Source of the DNA: Candidatus Marinarcus aquaticus
GTDB lineage: Bacteria; Campylobacterota; Campylobacteria; Campylobacterales; Arcobacteraceae
Direction: 5' to 3'
Assembly: GCF_004116335.1 (NCBI RefSeq)
Contig: NZ_PDKN01000008.1
Coordinates: 1-64,000 of the forward strand
Length of the DNA: 64,000 bases
The position numbers and the translations under genes were made by a program. Each line of letters starts with the position of its first letter. Position 1 is the first letter of the stretch. Below the pieces are notes generated by a model, which worked only from the letters and a program-made list of their open reading frames with translations, did not search any database and was not told where the DNA came from. Positions 54,142 to 62,586 of this stretch are shown here, one piece after another.

Positions 54142-55478
54142 ATTTGACTCGGTTTATTCCCAACAGCTCGTAACCAAAAATATCCAAACAATCCAGACAG
54201 AAGTGAGGCTGTTAAAATTCCCACTTTGGCTTGAAAAATCAGTTCAGGATTTCCAACAAAAGCAAGTTCTGCAACAAAAATAGACATGGTAAAACCAATT
54301 CCACCTAAGAAAGCCACACCAAAGACTTGACTCATAGAGCTTCCTTTAGGAAGTTCAGCAATTTTAAGTTTAATGGCCAACCATGATACCCCAAAGATGC
54401 CAATGACTTTTCCTAAGATAAGTCCTGTGATAATTCCTAAAGAGACAGGTTCTAAAATGGTAGAACCAATTGAGCCAAAATCAACTTTTATCCCTGCATT
54501 GGCAAGGGCAAAAATAGGAATAACGATTAAAGCTACTGGCAGATGAAGCGTGTGTTCCAGTCTGGCTGCTGGTGTTCCCACTTCGTCAATTTTATCTTTG
54601 ATGTTATCAAGAATCTTTTTTTGTTTTTCATGCATTTGATGGTTCTCTTGTACGGGATATTTTTCATACTCTTCAAGTAAATGAATGGTGTCTTGAGTAA
54701 AACTTTCTGGAGCTCGTTTAGGTGTTGAAGGTATGGCTAATGCTGCAAGAACTCCAGCAATAGTGGCATGAACACCTGATTCAAGCATAAAAAACCACAT
54801 AAACAGACCCACAATAAAGTACGGCAAAATCATATGAATACCAAATCGGTTAAAGATAATCATAACTCCTAACATCACACCTGCTAAACCTAATGGAATC
54901 ATGTTAATGGTGTCCGTATAAAAAAGAGCAATGACCAATACTGCCCCTAAATCATCTACAATGGCCAATGCAACTAAAAACGTAACTAACGTAGTAGGAA
55001 CTCTTTTACCTAAAAGTACCAAAGCACTGATAGCAAATGCGATATCGGTTGCCATAGGCACACCCCACCCATCTGCACCTAGTGTTCCTTGGTTAAAACC
55101 AAAGTAAATTATTGCAGGAAAAACCATACCACCAATGGCTGCAAGAATAGGTAAAATGGCTACTTTGATGTTTGAAAGTTCACCAGCTGTAATCTCTCGT
55201 TTGATTTCAAGACCAATAATAAAAAAGAAAATGGCCATCAGTCCATCATTGATCCAATGATGCAAGGAGTGAGAGAGTGCCCAAGAACCTACATTAAAGT
55301 CAATGTTCATGTGAAAAAAGTGTGCATATGACTCATACAGTGGTGAATTGGCCAGTATTAGTGCCAATATGGTCATAATCATTAAGATTAAACCGGTTGT
55401 TGTTTGTGCATGTAAAAACTCCTCAAATGGGGTTGATACTTTTTTAAACGCTTTCTCCCAAGGGGCGTACAGTTTCAT
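54138..55478 (-). CDS. nhaA: Na+/H+ antiporter NhaA
   Basis: 446 residues with about eleven membrane helices. Characteristic blocks are NDGLMAIFFFIIGLEIKRE, GWGVPMATDIAFAISALVLL and ALAIVDDLGAVLVIALFY with the paired Asp of the ion site, and the C-terminal GIGFTMSIFVAELAF. It exports Na+ in exchange for H+ and helps pH and salt balance. A hydrophilic loop of about 60 residues before the late helices (TQDTIHLLEEYEKYP) is longer than in Escherichia coli NhaA. Confidence 0.95.
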   Translation of the reverse strand: MKLYAPWEKAFKKVSTPFEEFLHAQTTTGLILMIMTILALILANSPLYESYAHFFHMNIDFNVGSWALSHSLHHWINDGLMAIFFFIIGLEIKREITAGELSNIKVAILPILAAIGGMVFPAIIYFGFNQGTLGADGWGVPMATDIAFAISALVLLGKRVPTTLVTFLVALAIVDDLGAVLVIALFYTDTINMIPLGLAGVMLGVMIIFNRFGIHMILPYFIVGLFMWFFMLESGVHATIAGVLAALAIPSTPKRAPESFTQDTIHLLEEYEKYPVQENHQMHEKQKKILDNIKDKIDEVGTPAARLEHTLHLPVALIVIPIFALANAGIKVDFGSIGSTILEPVSLGIITGLILGKVIGIFGVSWLAIKLKIAELPKGSSMSQVFGVAFLGGIGFTMSIFVAELAFVGNPELIFQAKVGILTASLLSGLFGYFWLRAVGNKPSQI

Positions 55479-55517
55479 TTAAACTCCTAATATAATGGGG
55501 TGGTTATTAATTGTCAA

Positions 55518-55523
55518 ATTATA
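55518..55523 (-). promoter_or_regulatory. -10 element upstream of nhaA
   Basis: TATAAT on the minus strand, about 40 bases before the nhaA ATG, in a region rich in TTGACA/TGTCAA words (55509-55575). AGGAG precedes the start codon. Confidence 0.5.
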
Positions 55524-55588
55524 CATAATATTTGTCAATATGGTAACAGACAAACTCTTGACACTTTCTTTACAAATTGTATATTTGT

Positions 55589-55996
55589 TTATGTCATAAC
55601 AGTCAGTACAATTTTTCTTGAACCTCCATAGTTTCTATGTTCATTTAAGTAAATGCCTTGCCATGTTCCTAAGTTTAACTTTCCATTGCTGATAGGAATA
55701 TTTAAAGAGACACCTAAAAGTGAAGATTTAGCATGAGCTGGCATGTCATCATTGCCTTCATAGGTGTGCTGGTAGTACGGTTTATCATCACACAGTTCAT
55801 TCATAAGGTTTTCTAAATCTTTTCGAACTTCTGGTTCAACATTTTCATTGATACTCAGACTTGCACTGGTGTGTTTTAAAAATATATTGAGCATCCCAAC
55901 ATTTACATTGGATATATCAAGGGCATTGAGAATCTCATCGGTTATGAGGTGAAATCCACGAGGCTTTGTTTGTAGTTGTATCTCTTTTTGAAACAT
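55589..55996 (-). CDS. YjbQ/UPF0047 family protein
   Basis: 135 residues from ATG at 55996, which follows the EAL gene stop by 8 bases and matches the usual family length; the longer frame from 56056 lies in the preceding gene. Landmarks are the N-terminal KEIQLQTKPRGFHLIT, LKHTSASLSINENVEPEV with conserved His and Asn, and the C-terminal LGTWQGIYLNEHRNYGGSRKI (21 residues, positions about 108-128) region. Some members have thiamine phosphate synthase activity in vitro; the physiological role is unclear. Confidence 0.88.
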   Translation of the reverse strand: MFQKEIQLQTKPRGFHLITDEILNALDISNVNVGMLNIFLKHTSASLSINENVEPEVRKDLENLMNELCDDKPYYQHTYEGNDDMPAHAKSSLLGVSLNIPISNGKLNLGTWQGIYLNEHRNYGGSRKIVLTVMT

Positions 55997-56003
55997 GATA
56001 TCG

Positions 56004-58016
56004 TTACTCTTTTTTTTGTGTTTGGTTAAAATTTTTTGAATAGGTTTGGACTTCATTAAATGGAATCGCTTTTGAATAATACCACCCTTGAACGTAACTC
56101 ACATATGGATTGATTAATCGGTCATACTCTTCTTTCGTCTCAATACCTTCTAAAACAATTTCTAGGTTTAGATTAGCACAGAGTTGGCAAATATCTGTAT
56201 AGAGTTTCAGTCCCTTTGATGTTTGCGTAAAGGTAATAACTCTTTTATCAATTTTCACAACATCCAATGGAAGTTCATAGAGCATTGAAAAGTTTGTATA
56301 ACCTACACCCAGATCATCCAAAGAGATTTTAAACCCATTTTCTTTAAGAAGTTGTAGGTTATTTAAAATGTTTTGATTCAAAGCTGAACGTCGCTCAATT
56401 ATTTCAAAACCGACAGTATAACCTTTAAGTGTATCAATGATTTGCTCTGTATAGTTCGCATCTTCAAGTGTGTGAGGGAACAGATTGATACAGACATGAG
56501 GATAAAATCCAGCTTCTGCCCATGTATCAAGATCTTTTTTTACCCCTTTACAGACCCAAATGTCAAGAATAGGTGCTAAGCCTGAGTTTTCAATGTCTAA
56601 AATAAAAGTTGGTCCTGTGATACTGCCATCATCTTGTTTGACACGAATCAGAACTTCAAAATGACTACAATTGTGGTTTTTAATATCAATTTTAGGTTGA
56701 TAATAAAGCAGTAAATTGTTTTGGTTTATTGTATCAACGATTTTATTAACTTTGTAATGAGCGTTAATCAATAGCGATTGTGCTTCTTGAAATTTGATAC
56801 TTTTTTGTGCTTCAATCGATGTTGTGATGTTATATTTTCTGGACATTTTATCTAAAAGGGCTGTGGAACTTTGTGAGTGTGTATATCGTTTTATAAAAGG
56901 GATATAAACAAGCGTACCCAGTATAATGAGTCCCAGTTGGAAAAGTACGGCTAAAAAGTTTCCTTCTGTAGAAAAATAGACATTAAACAAAGCAGGTGTG
57001 GTCCAAGGAATGTAGCCATTGCTGAAAGTAATAAAATCAGTATAGCTTAAAAGTAAATAGCTCAATATAAAATTGATACAAGGCACTATAATAAATGGAA
57101 TGATAAGTGTAAAGTTCATAAAAACGGGTATTCCAAAAATCAGTATTTCATTGATATTAAACACAACAAAAGGAAGTGACATCTTTCCTATAAAAGAGGT
57201 ATGTTTATCTTTTGAAAAAAATAAAATAGCAATGGCAAGAGACAGACCAGCTCCTGAACCACCTAAGACAATAAATGTATTAAAGAATTCTTCATAAGTG
57301 AAGTTTGGAAACATAAAGTGCTTAAGAAAACTCACATCAACCAAAGTATCGAAGAAATTAACACCATGTATTCCAAAAAACCAAATAAAACTAGAGACCA
57401 ATGTTCTTAAAAAAAGAAGCACTCCTTGGTCTATAAGATGAGTCAGTGAAAAACTGGTTTCAATATAGGTATAGATATGAAAAGCCGTTAAAATAAATGT
57501 CAATATAAAAAAAGTCAAAGCAAAGGGAATGATATAGATAATCATAGTGACGATGTTGTTGGTCAAAAGAGAACTCAGCTTTTTTTCATATTGCTTAAGA
57601 AGTTTTAAAATTTGAGATAAAGACCATGTTGTACAAAAAGGTACGAGCATTGCTAATAGGATAGACTCAGGTAAAAAATAGTGCTTTATATTGGTGTTAT
57701 GTACTAATAATTCAACTGAGAGATAAATAATCAATGAAAGTATAATCGTCAGCAGTCTATCAATACGGGTGTAATATCCTGTTACTAAATGGTAAGTGAT
57801 GGTTAAATTCAAAAGCAGGGGTAAAAGTGCACTGATGAGTTCAATACAGTTGGTTGAAGCCTCTAAAGTGAGTATTGAGTTATAAAAATGAAACTGTTTT
57901 TGAAGCTCCACACTTAAAATAACCAAAGAGTATAAGACATAGTAAGGTACTAACGAGATAAAAGATGCACGAATGACATCAATAAACGATAAAAAATTAT
58001 TTCTTAATTGCTGCAT
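56004..58016 (-). CDS. PTS EIIC-like membrane domain fused to EAL phosphodiesterase
   Basis: 670 residues from ATG at 58016 (TTG at 58031 is an alternative). Residues 1-390 form about ten membrane helices of the lactose/cellobiose PTS EIIC fold, including FNINEILIFGIPVFMNFTLIIP and the GYIPWTTPALF block. Residues 420-660 form an EAL domain: FEVLIRVK (E-x-L variant), NLFPHTLED, SLDDLGVGYTNFSMLYELP, VVKIDKR and EGIETKEEYD, so key metal residues are kept and c-di-GMP hydrolysis is likely. No EIIA or EIIB gene is near. The EIIC part may act as a ligand-sensing domain. Confidence 0.85.
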   Translation of the reverse strand: MQQLRNNFLSFIDVIRASFISLVPYYVLYSLVILSVELQKQFHFYNSILTLEASTNCIELISALLPLLLNLTITYHLVTGYYTRIDRLLTIILSLIIYLSVELLVHNTNIKHYFLPESILLAMLVPFCTTWSLSQILKLLKQYEKKLSSLLTNNIVTMIIYIIPFALTFFILTFILTAFHIYTYIETSFSLTHLIDQGVLLFLRTLVSSFIWFFGIHGVNFFDTLVDVSFLKHFMFPNFTYEEFFNTFIVLGGSGAGLSLAIAILFFSKDKHTSFIGKMSLPFVVFNINEILIFGIPVFMNFTLIIPFIIVPCINFILSYLLLSYTDFITFSNGYIPWTTPALFNVYFSTEGNFLAVLFQLGLIILGTLVYIPFIKRYTHSQSSTALLDKMSRKYNITTSIEAQKSIKFQEAQSLLINAHYKVNKIVDTINQNNLLLYYQPKIDIKNHNCSHFEVLIRVKQDDGSITGPTFILDIENSGLAPILDIWVCKGVKKDLDTWAEAGFYPHVCINLFPHTLEDANYTEQIIDTLKGYTVGFEIIERRSALNQNILNNLQLLKENGFKISLDDLGVGYTNFSMLYELPLDVVKIDKRVITFTQTSKGLKLYTDICQLCANLNLEIVLEGIETKEEYDRLINPYVSYVQGWYYSKAIPFNEVQTYSKNFNQTQKKE

Positions 58017-58094
58017 CAAGATTAACCCCAAGGTAGAGATGTTCTATTGTATCTAAAAATTATTTAAATGTAACACTTGGAAATAGAGACTCTT

Positions 58095-58826
58095 TTATCG
58101 AACTCTTTTTTGTTGAATGACTTCTTCTGTTTGAATACAGTAAGCACTGAGTTCTCCTAAGTCATTTTCTAAACCATAAGTGCATCCTGTATCAATATTT
58201 AAATAGTGTTGGTTCAACTTAATTTTTTCTACAGGTGTATGTCCATAGATATTAAAAACATCAACATCTTCTCGTGGATTTTTGCGGTTCCAAAGAGCAT
58301 ACTCTTCAAAGGTTTCTTGGTTGCTCTCATCATCATGAAAGTGCCACACATTTGCACATGATGCATGCGTGATTACAACACGTTTGTTTTGTTTGTGTGC
58401 ATTGAGTTTGATGTATAAAGGCAGGCTTTTAAACCAGTTGACATCCTCTATAAAATCATATAAGGCAATTTGGTTATTGCTTTTTAGAATCGTATCACCC
58501 ACGATTTCAATCAAATCATAGGATTGAAGAGTTTCTTTTCCTCCATTTTGAAGCCATCGTGAAGTTGAGTAGGGAAGCGCTTCATTGTTCAAAAAGACTT
58601 TAATAATGGCTTCGCTGGCATCGAGCATAAGTTTCTCGTGATTGCCTAAAACACAGGCATAAAAGTTTTTTTTGACAAAGTTAACCACCTCTTTGGATTT
58701 GGGACCACGGTCAATTAAATCACCCACAAAAATGAGTTCATGTTCTGTAGGAAGTTTTTCAATGAGTGCCAACAGTGTTTTGTATTCACCATGTACATCG
58801 CCAATGACATATTGCTTTTTAGACAT
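58095..58826 (-). CDS. Metallophosphoesterase (PP2A/diadenosine tetraphosphatase type)
   Basis: 243 residues. The dinuclear metal motifs GDVHGEYKTLL, FVGDLIDRGPKS and VLGNHEKLML, followed by ITHASC and YGHTPVEK, define a PPP-family calcineurin-like phosphoesterase. Family members act on phospho-Ser/Thr proteins or on diadenosine tetraphosphate; substrate here is not known. It stands between suf and the EAL gene, with 78 bases before the EAL gene. Confidence 0.9.
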   Translation of the reverse strand: MSKKQYVIGDVHGEYKTLLALIEKLPTEHELIFVGDLIDRGPKSKEVVNFVKKNFYACVLGNHEKLMLDASEAIIKVFLNNEALPYSTSRWLQNGGKETLQSYDLIEIVGDTILKSNNQIALYDFIEDVNWFKSLPLYIKLNAHKQNKRVVITHASCANVWHFHDDESNQETFEEYALWNRKNPREDVDVFNIYGHTPVEKIKLNQHYLNIDTGCTYGLENDLGELSAYCIQTEEVIQQKRVR

Positions 58827-58853
58827 TAAAAAACTCCTTGTAGATTTTAAAAA

Positions 58854-59198
58854 TTATATAATGGCCCCACTTAAAATCATCATCTCTCTTCCTTCTTCTG
58901 TGAGTTTGCTTTTATCCCAAGGTGGGGTAAACGTCAAATTGACCCTTGCTTCATCCACTTCATCCACAGATTGTGCCACATATTGCACTTGATCCACCAG
59001 TGCATCTGCAACAGGACATGAGGGACTTGTCAATGTCATGTCAATTATACAGTGCAGATAATTCTCTTTTGTTTCCAACTCAATAGAGTAAATTAACCCT
59101 AAGTCATAGATATTCACAGGAATTTCTGGGTCATAAATATTTTTGAGTTTTTGTATGATTTTCTCTTTTATCTCTTTGGTATTAAACAGTTCACTCAT
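58854..59198 (-). CDS. sufT: SufT-like DUF59/MIP18 protein
   Basis: 114 residues from ATG at 59198; the longer frame begins inside sufE, while this ATG has AAGGAG and begins one base after the sufE stop. NIYDPEIPVNIYDLGLIY and TLTSPSCPVADALVDQV are hallmark MIP18 motifs with the conserved Cys. SufT helps mature 4Fe-4S proteins. Last gene of the suf operon. Confidence 0.9.
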   Translation of the reverse strand: MSELFNTKEIKEKIIQKLKNIYDPEIPVNIYDLGLIYSIELETKENYLHCIIDMTLTSPSCPVADALVDQVQYVAQSVDEVDEARVNLTFTPPWDKSKLTEEGREMMILSGAII

Positions 59199-59199
59199 A

Positions 59200-59613
59200 T
59201 TAGGCTCCTTGTAAAAGTGCATACGATTTTATTTTTTTTATCATGCCTGTCACCCCGCTTTGACGATTGGGTGTAATGACTTCACTTAAGTTAAGTTCTT
59301 GCACAATATCCATATTGACCTCTTGAAGTTCTTGTATGGTTGCACCTGAAAAAATATCTAAGATCATATAGACTAAACCTTTGACAATGACGGCATCCGA
59401 GGTTCCTTTAAAATAGAGTCGGTCATCTTTTTGCTCACATATGAGCCAGACTTGTGAGGTACACCCTTGAACCAAGTTTTCATCTTTTTGCTCTTTTTCA
59501 TCAAATGGGGGCAGTTTTTTACCTAAGTCAATGATGAACTCATATTTTTGCAGTTCATCTTCAAAGAAAGCCAAATTTTCTTTATAGTTTTCCAATTTTG
59601 TTTGAATACTCAT
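59200..59613 (-). CDS. sufE: SufE cysteine desulfuration protein
   Basis: 137 residues. The acceptor Cys lies in VQGCTSQVW (about residue 51), and the FKGTSDAVIVKGLVYMIL region matches SufE. It takes persulfide sulfur from SufS and passes it to SufBCD. It begins 3 bases after the sufS stop. Confidence 0.93.
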   Translation of the reverse strand: MSIQTKLENYKENLAFFEDELQKYEFIIDLGKKLPPFDEKEQKDENLVQGCTSQVWLICEQKDDRLYFKGTSDAVIVKGLVYMILDIFSGATIQELQEVNMDIVQELNLSEVITPNRQSGVTGMIKKIKSYALLQGA

Positions 59614-59616
59614 ACT

Positions 59617-60801
59617 CTATCCTTTTAACATGGCAATGGCTTTTTTAAGTGCAGTGATGAATTGATCAATATCTTCTTTATCATTGTAAAAAGCGATGGA
59701 AACACGAATGGTTCCTTTGATACCCAAAGCTTTCATAATGGGTTGTGCACAATGATGACCTACTCGAACGGCAATATGCATTTTATCTAATAGTATGCCA
59801 ATGTCATCATGAACAATACCTTTGATATTAAAGCTTCGACTGCCAATGGCATGTTGAATGCTGTTGTAAAATTTTATTTCTTCAATGGTATGCAACTGTT
59901 CATCCAAATAAGCATACAGCTCCTCTTCATAAGCTTGTATCTGTTTATATCCCACAGATTCAATATAACTCAGTGCTTGAGAAAAACCAATCACACCTGC
60001 AATGTTTTGTGTACCTGCTTCAAATTTATAAGGGGAATCAAGCAGAGTTGACGATTCAAAGTCAACCTTGTCAATGGTTGCACCCCCTGTTTGATACGGT
60101 AAGAGTTTGTTGAGGTGCTCCTCTTTCACATACACTGCACCCACTCCTGTAGGAGCGAAACTTTTATGTGCAGACAGGGCTAGAAAATCCACATCTAATG
60201 CTTGCACATCTATAGCCATGTGTGCCAAACTTTGCGCCCCATCGACAAGGACTACCGCCTCATATTTGTGGGCAAGCTTTATGATGGCTTTTAAATCATT
60301 GATTTTTCCAAACGCATTTGAGATGTGTGTGACTGAGACAAAAGCCTTAGGATATTTTTGTAAAAGTGCTTCAAAGTTTTCAAAGTCAAAGTCCAAATCA
60401 GAGGTATATTTTACGACTTCCAATCCTTTATGCAATGTTCTTCCTTGCATGTGCCAAGGTACAATATTGGAGTGATGCTCCAGTGATGAGATAATCACCG
60501 TATCAAATGAATTTGCAAAGGAGTGGGCAATAAAGTTAATGGACTCAGTCACCCCTTTTGTAAAAATAATCTCTTCATTTTTACTGGCATTAATAAAACT
60601 TCTTAAGTGTTTTCGTGCATTCTCATACTTTTGTGTGGCTTTGTTGGCATCGCCAAAGTTACTTCTGTGGGTATTGGCACAATAGTGTTCGTAATACTCT
60701 ACTTGTGAATCAATAACTGCTTGTGGTTTTTGAGTCGTTGCTGCATTGTCTAAATAGACAACGTTGGAGTTCTTAAAGTAAGGAAAATCCTTTTTATACA
60801 T
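59617..60801 (-). CDS. sufS: Cysteine desulfurase SufS
   Basis: 394 residues from ATG at 60801, preceded by GGAG; a longer frame from 60903 would overlap sufD. PLP-dependent class V aminotransferase fold: VVYLDNAATTQKP at the start, LSAHKSFAPTGVG with the Schiff-base Lys, and RVGHHCAQPIM with the catalytic Cys of the SufS (group II) type. It releases sulfur from L-cysteine. It overlaps the sufD end by 8 bases. Confidence 0.95.
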   Translation of the reverse strand: MYKKDFPYFKNSNVVYLDNAATTQKPQAVIDSQVEYYEHYCANTHRSNFGDANKATQKYENARKHLRSFINASKNEEIIFTKGVTESINFIAHSFANSFDTVIISSLEHHSNIVPWHMQGRTLHKGLEVVKYTSDLDFDFENFEALLQKYPKAFVSVTHISNAFGKINDLKAIIKLAHKYEAVVLVDGAQSLAHMAIDVQALDVDFLALSAHKSFAPTGVGAVYVKEEHLNKLLPYQTGGATIDKVDFESSTLLDSPYKFEAGTQNIAGVIGFSQALSYIESVGYKQIQAYEEELYAYLDEQLHTIEEIKFYNSIQHAIGSRSFNIKGIVHDDIGILLDKMHIAVRVGHHCAQPIMKALGIKGTIRVSIAFYNDKEDIDQFITALKKAIAMLKG

Positions 60802-61825
60802 GATAAACTCCTTGATGTTGCAGTACATACTCTTTGACTTTCTGATTATTAATATTTTCATAAATGGTTTTTTCAAAAGCATCGAGTAATATTCTGCTTG
60901 CATGCTCTTGTTTAATACCTCGACTTTGTAAGTAAAGCAGCTGCTCTTTGTTTAATGCACCTGTAGTTGCACCATGACTTGCTTCAAGTTCATCCGTTGC
61001 AATTTCCAGATGAGGTTGCGCAAAAATAGTGGCATCATCACTTTGTAAAAGTGTATTGGAACTTTGAAATGCTTTGGTATACAAAGCTTTTTCTTTTACA
61101 ATCGATTTTGCTTTAAAAATAGCCGTTGAAGCATCATTTAATGAGTGTTTAACATTGATATTGCTTAAACAACTTTCGTTGTTATGAATGGTTCTTATAA
61201 GATTTGCTACCGTTGAACTGTTGTGAAGTTTGACCAAAGCATTTAAATTGTAATTGGCTTCAGGCTCATTGAGTTCATTAATATAGTTATTGAGGGTATA
61301 TCCATCTCCATACTCAAAGGCGTTGATTTGACAATATGAACTGTTATCTTGTTCTAAGGTTATATTATAAACCATATTGTTACTTGTTTGAATCTCTTGA
61401 ATTTTGGCATAGACGAGTTGACTGTTTTTTTCAAGATTAAACTCACGATTGATTAAAAAAGCGCTGTTTTGTGCTTGTGTTTTAAAAAGTTCAATCACAG
61501 AGGCTTTAATATTGTCTGCTACTTCAATTTTCAAAGAGTGAGAGAGTAGGGTTTCATCCTCTTTTAATTCATACATTAAAACCAGTGGTTCACTGCTTTG
61601 TTGTGTGATGCGTAATACCTCTTGCTTATCATTCACTCCTCTCACCCACTCAAAGAGTCGATTAGTATAGGCATCTTTAGTGGTAATTATAGAGGTGTTT
61701 TCATTGAGTTTAAACTGCACATGCTTTTTAAACTCATGCTCATAAAGAGATGAGAGCTCAATTTTTCTGAACTCTTCATCGTTTTTATCAGGTAAGATAA
61801 TTGTTTTTATATCACTGAGTTTCAT
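60794..61825 (-). CDS. sufD: SufD, Fe-S cluster scaffold subunit
   Basis: 343 residues, shorter than many SufD proteins. C-terminal beta-helix and helical tail with AQPHLEIATDELEASHGATTGALNKEQLLYLQSRGI (positions about 272-308), the SufB/SufD family core with the conserved His. It forms the SufBC2D scaffold. It overlaps sufC by 14 bases. Confidence 0.92.
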   Translation of the reverse strand: MKLSDIKTIILPDKNDEEFRKIELSSLYEHEFKKHVQFKLNENTSIITTKDAYTNRLFEWVRGVNDKQEVLRITQQSSEPLVLMYELKEDETLLSHSLKIEVADNIKASVIELFKTQAQNSAFLINREFNLEKNSQLVYAKIQEIQTSNNMVYNITLEQDNSSYCQINAFEYGDGYTLNNYINELNEPEANYNLNALVKLHNSSTVANLIRTIHNNESCLSNINVKHSLNDASTAIFKAKSIVKEKALYTKAFQSSNTLLQSDDATIFAQPHLEIATDELEASHGATTGALNKEQLLYLQSRGIKQEHASRILLDAFEKTIYENINNQKVKEYVLQHQGVYHV

Positions 61826-62567
61826 CTTTTATTCCTATTCCTTCAAACCCTTTTTCATCCAGTTCAAGTGCCAGTTTATAATCACCCGTTTTAACAATTT
61901 TTCCATTATGTATGATGTGTACAAAATCGGGTTTAATCAACTCCAAAAGTCGATCATAGTGTGTAATCATCAGCACTGATTTTTTACCATCTAACATGCC
62001 ATTTATAACATTGGCTACGGTTTTAATGGCATCCACATCCAGCCCTGAGTCAATCTCATCAAGCATGATTAAATCAGGATTGAGAAGCAAAAGTTGAATG
62101 AGTTCATTTCGTTTTTTTTCACCACCTGAGAAGCCTTCATTTAAATCTCTTTGTAAAAGTTTATTATCAATTTCATACTTCGAGGTTTGCTCTTTAACAT
62201 GTTTTAAAAACTGCATGGCATCCATAGGTTCTTCACCCAAATATGAACGTTTTTCATTGATGGCAGTTTTTAAAAAGTAGCTGTTATTAACCCCAGGTAC
62301 TTCCACAGGATTTTGAAAACTCATAAAAATACCTTCATTGGCTCTTTGGCTGACATCCATTTCAAACAAGTTTTTGTCTTTAAACTGCATAGTGCCTTCA
62401 ACGATTTCACAATCATAATGTCCACTGATGGCTTTAACCAGTGTGGATTTCCCTGCACCGTTCATTCCCATGATGGCATGCACTTCACCCTCTTTAATCT
62501 CTAAGTCAAGGGCATTTAATATGGTTTTATCATTGATATTTACTTTTAAATTTTCTATTTTTAACAT
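61812..62567 (-). CDS. sufC: SufC, ABC-type ATPase of the SUF scaffold
   Basis: 251 residues from the ATG at 62567, the second of two tandem ATG codons placed after AAAGAGG; the ATG at 62582 is an alternative. Walker A GMNGAGKSTLVKAISGH, Q-loop FMSFQNPVEVPGV, signature FSGGEKKRNELIQLL, Walker B LIMLDEIDSGLDVDA, H-loop ITHYDRLL. It powers cluster assembly on SufB. Confidence 0.95.
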   Translation of the reverse strand: MLKIENLKVNINDKTILNALDLEIKEGEVHAIMGMNGAGKSTLVKAISGHYDCEIVEGTMQFKDKNLFEMDVSQRANEGIFMSFQNPVEVPGVNNSYFLKTAINEKRSYLGEEPMDAMQFLKHVKEQTSKYEIDNKLLQRDLNEGFSGGEKKRNELIQLLLLNPDLIMLDEIDSGLDVDAIKTVANVINGMLDGKKSVLMITHYDRLLELIKPDFVHIIHNGKIVKTGDYKLALELDEKGFEGIGIKDETQ

Positions 62568-62586
62568 CATATCCTCTTTCATTATT

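Noticed and set aside
60802-60903. 34-residue N-terminal extension of SufS
   Set aside because: It overlaps sufD and has no similarity to SufS; the ATG at 60801 with GGAG matches the family start.
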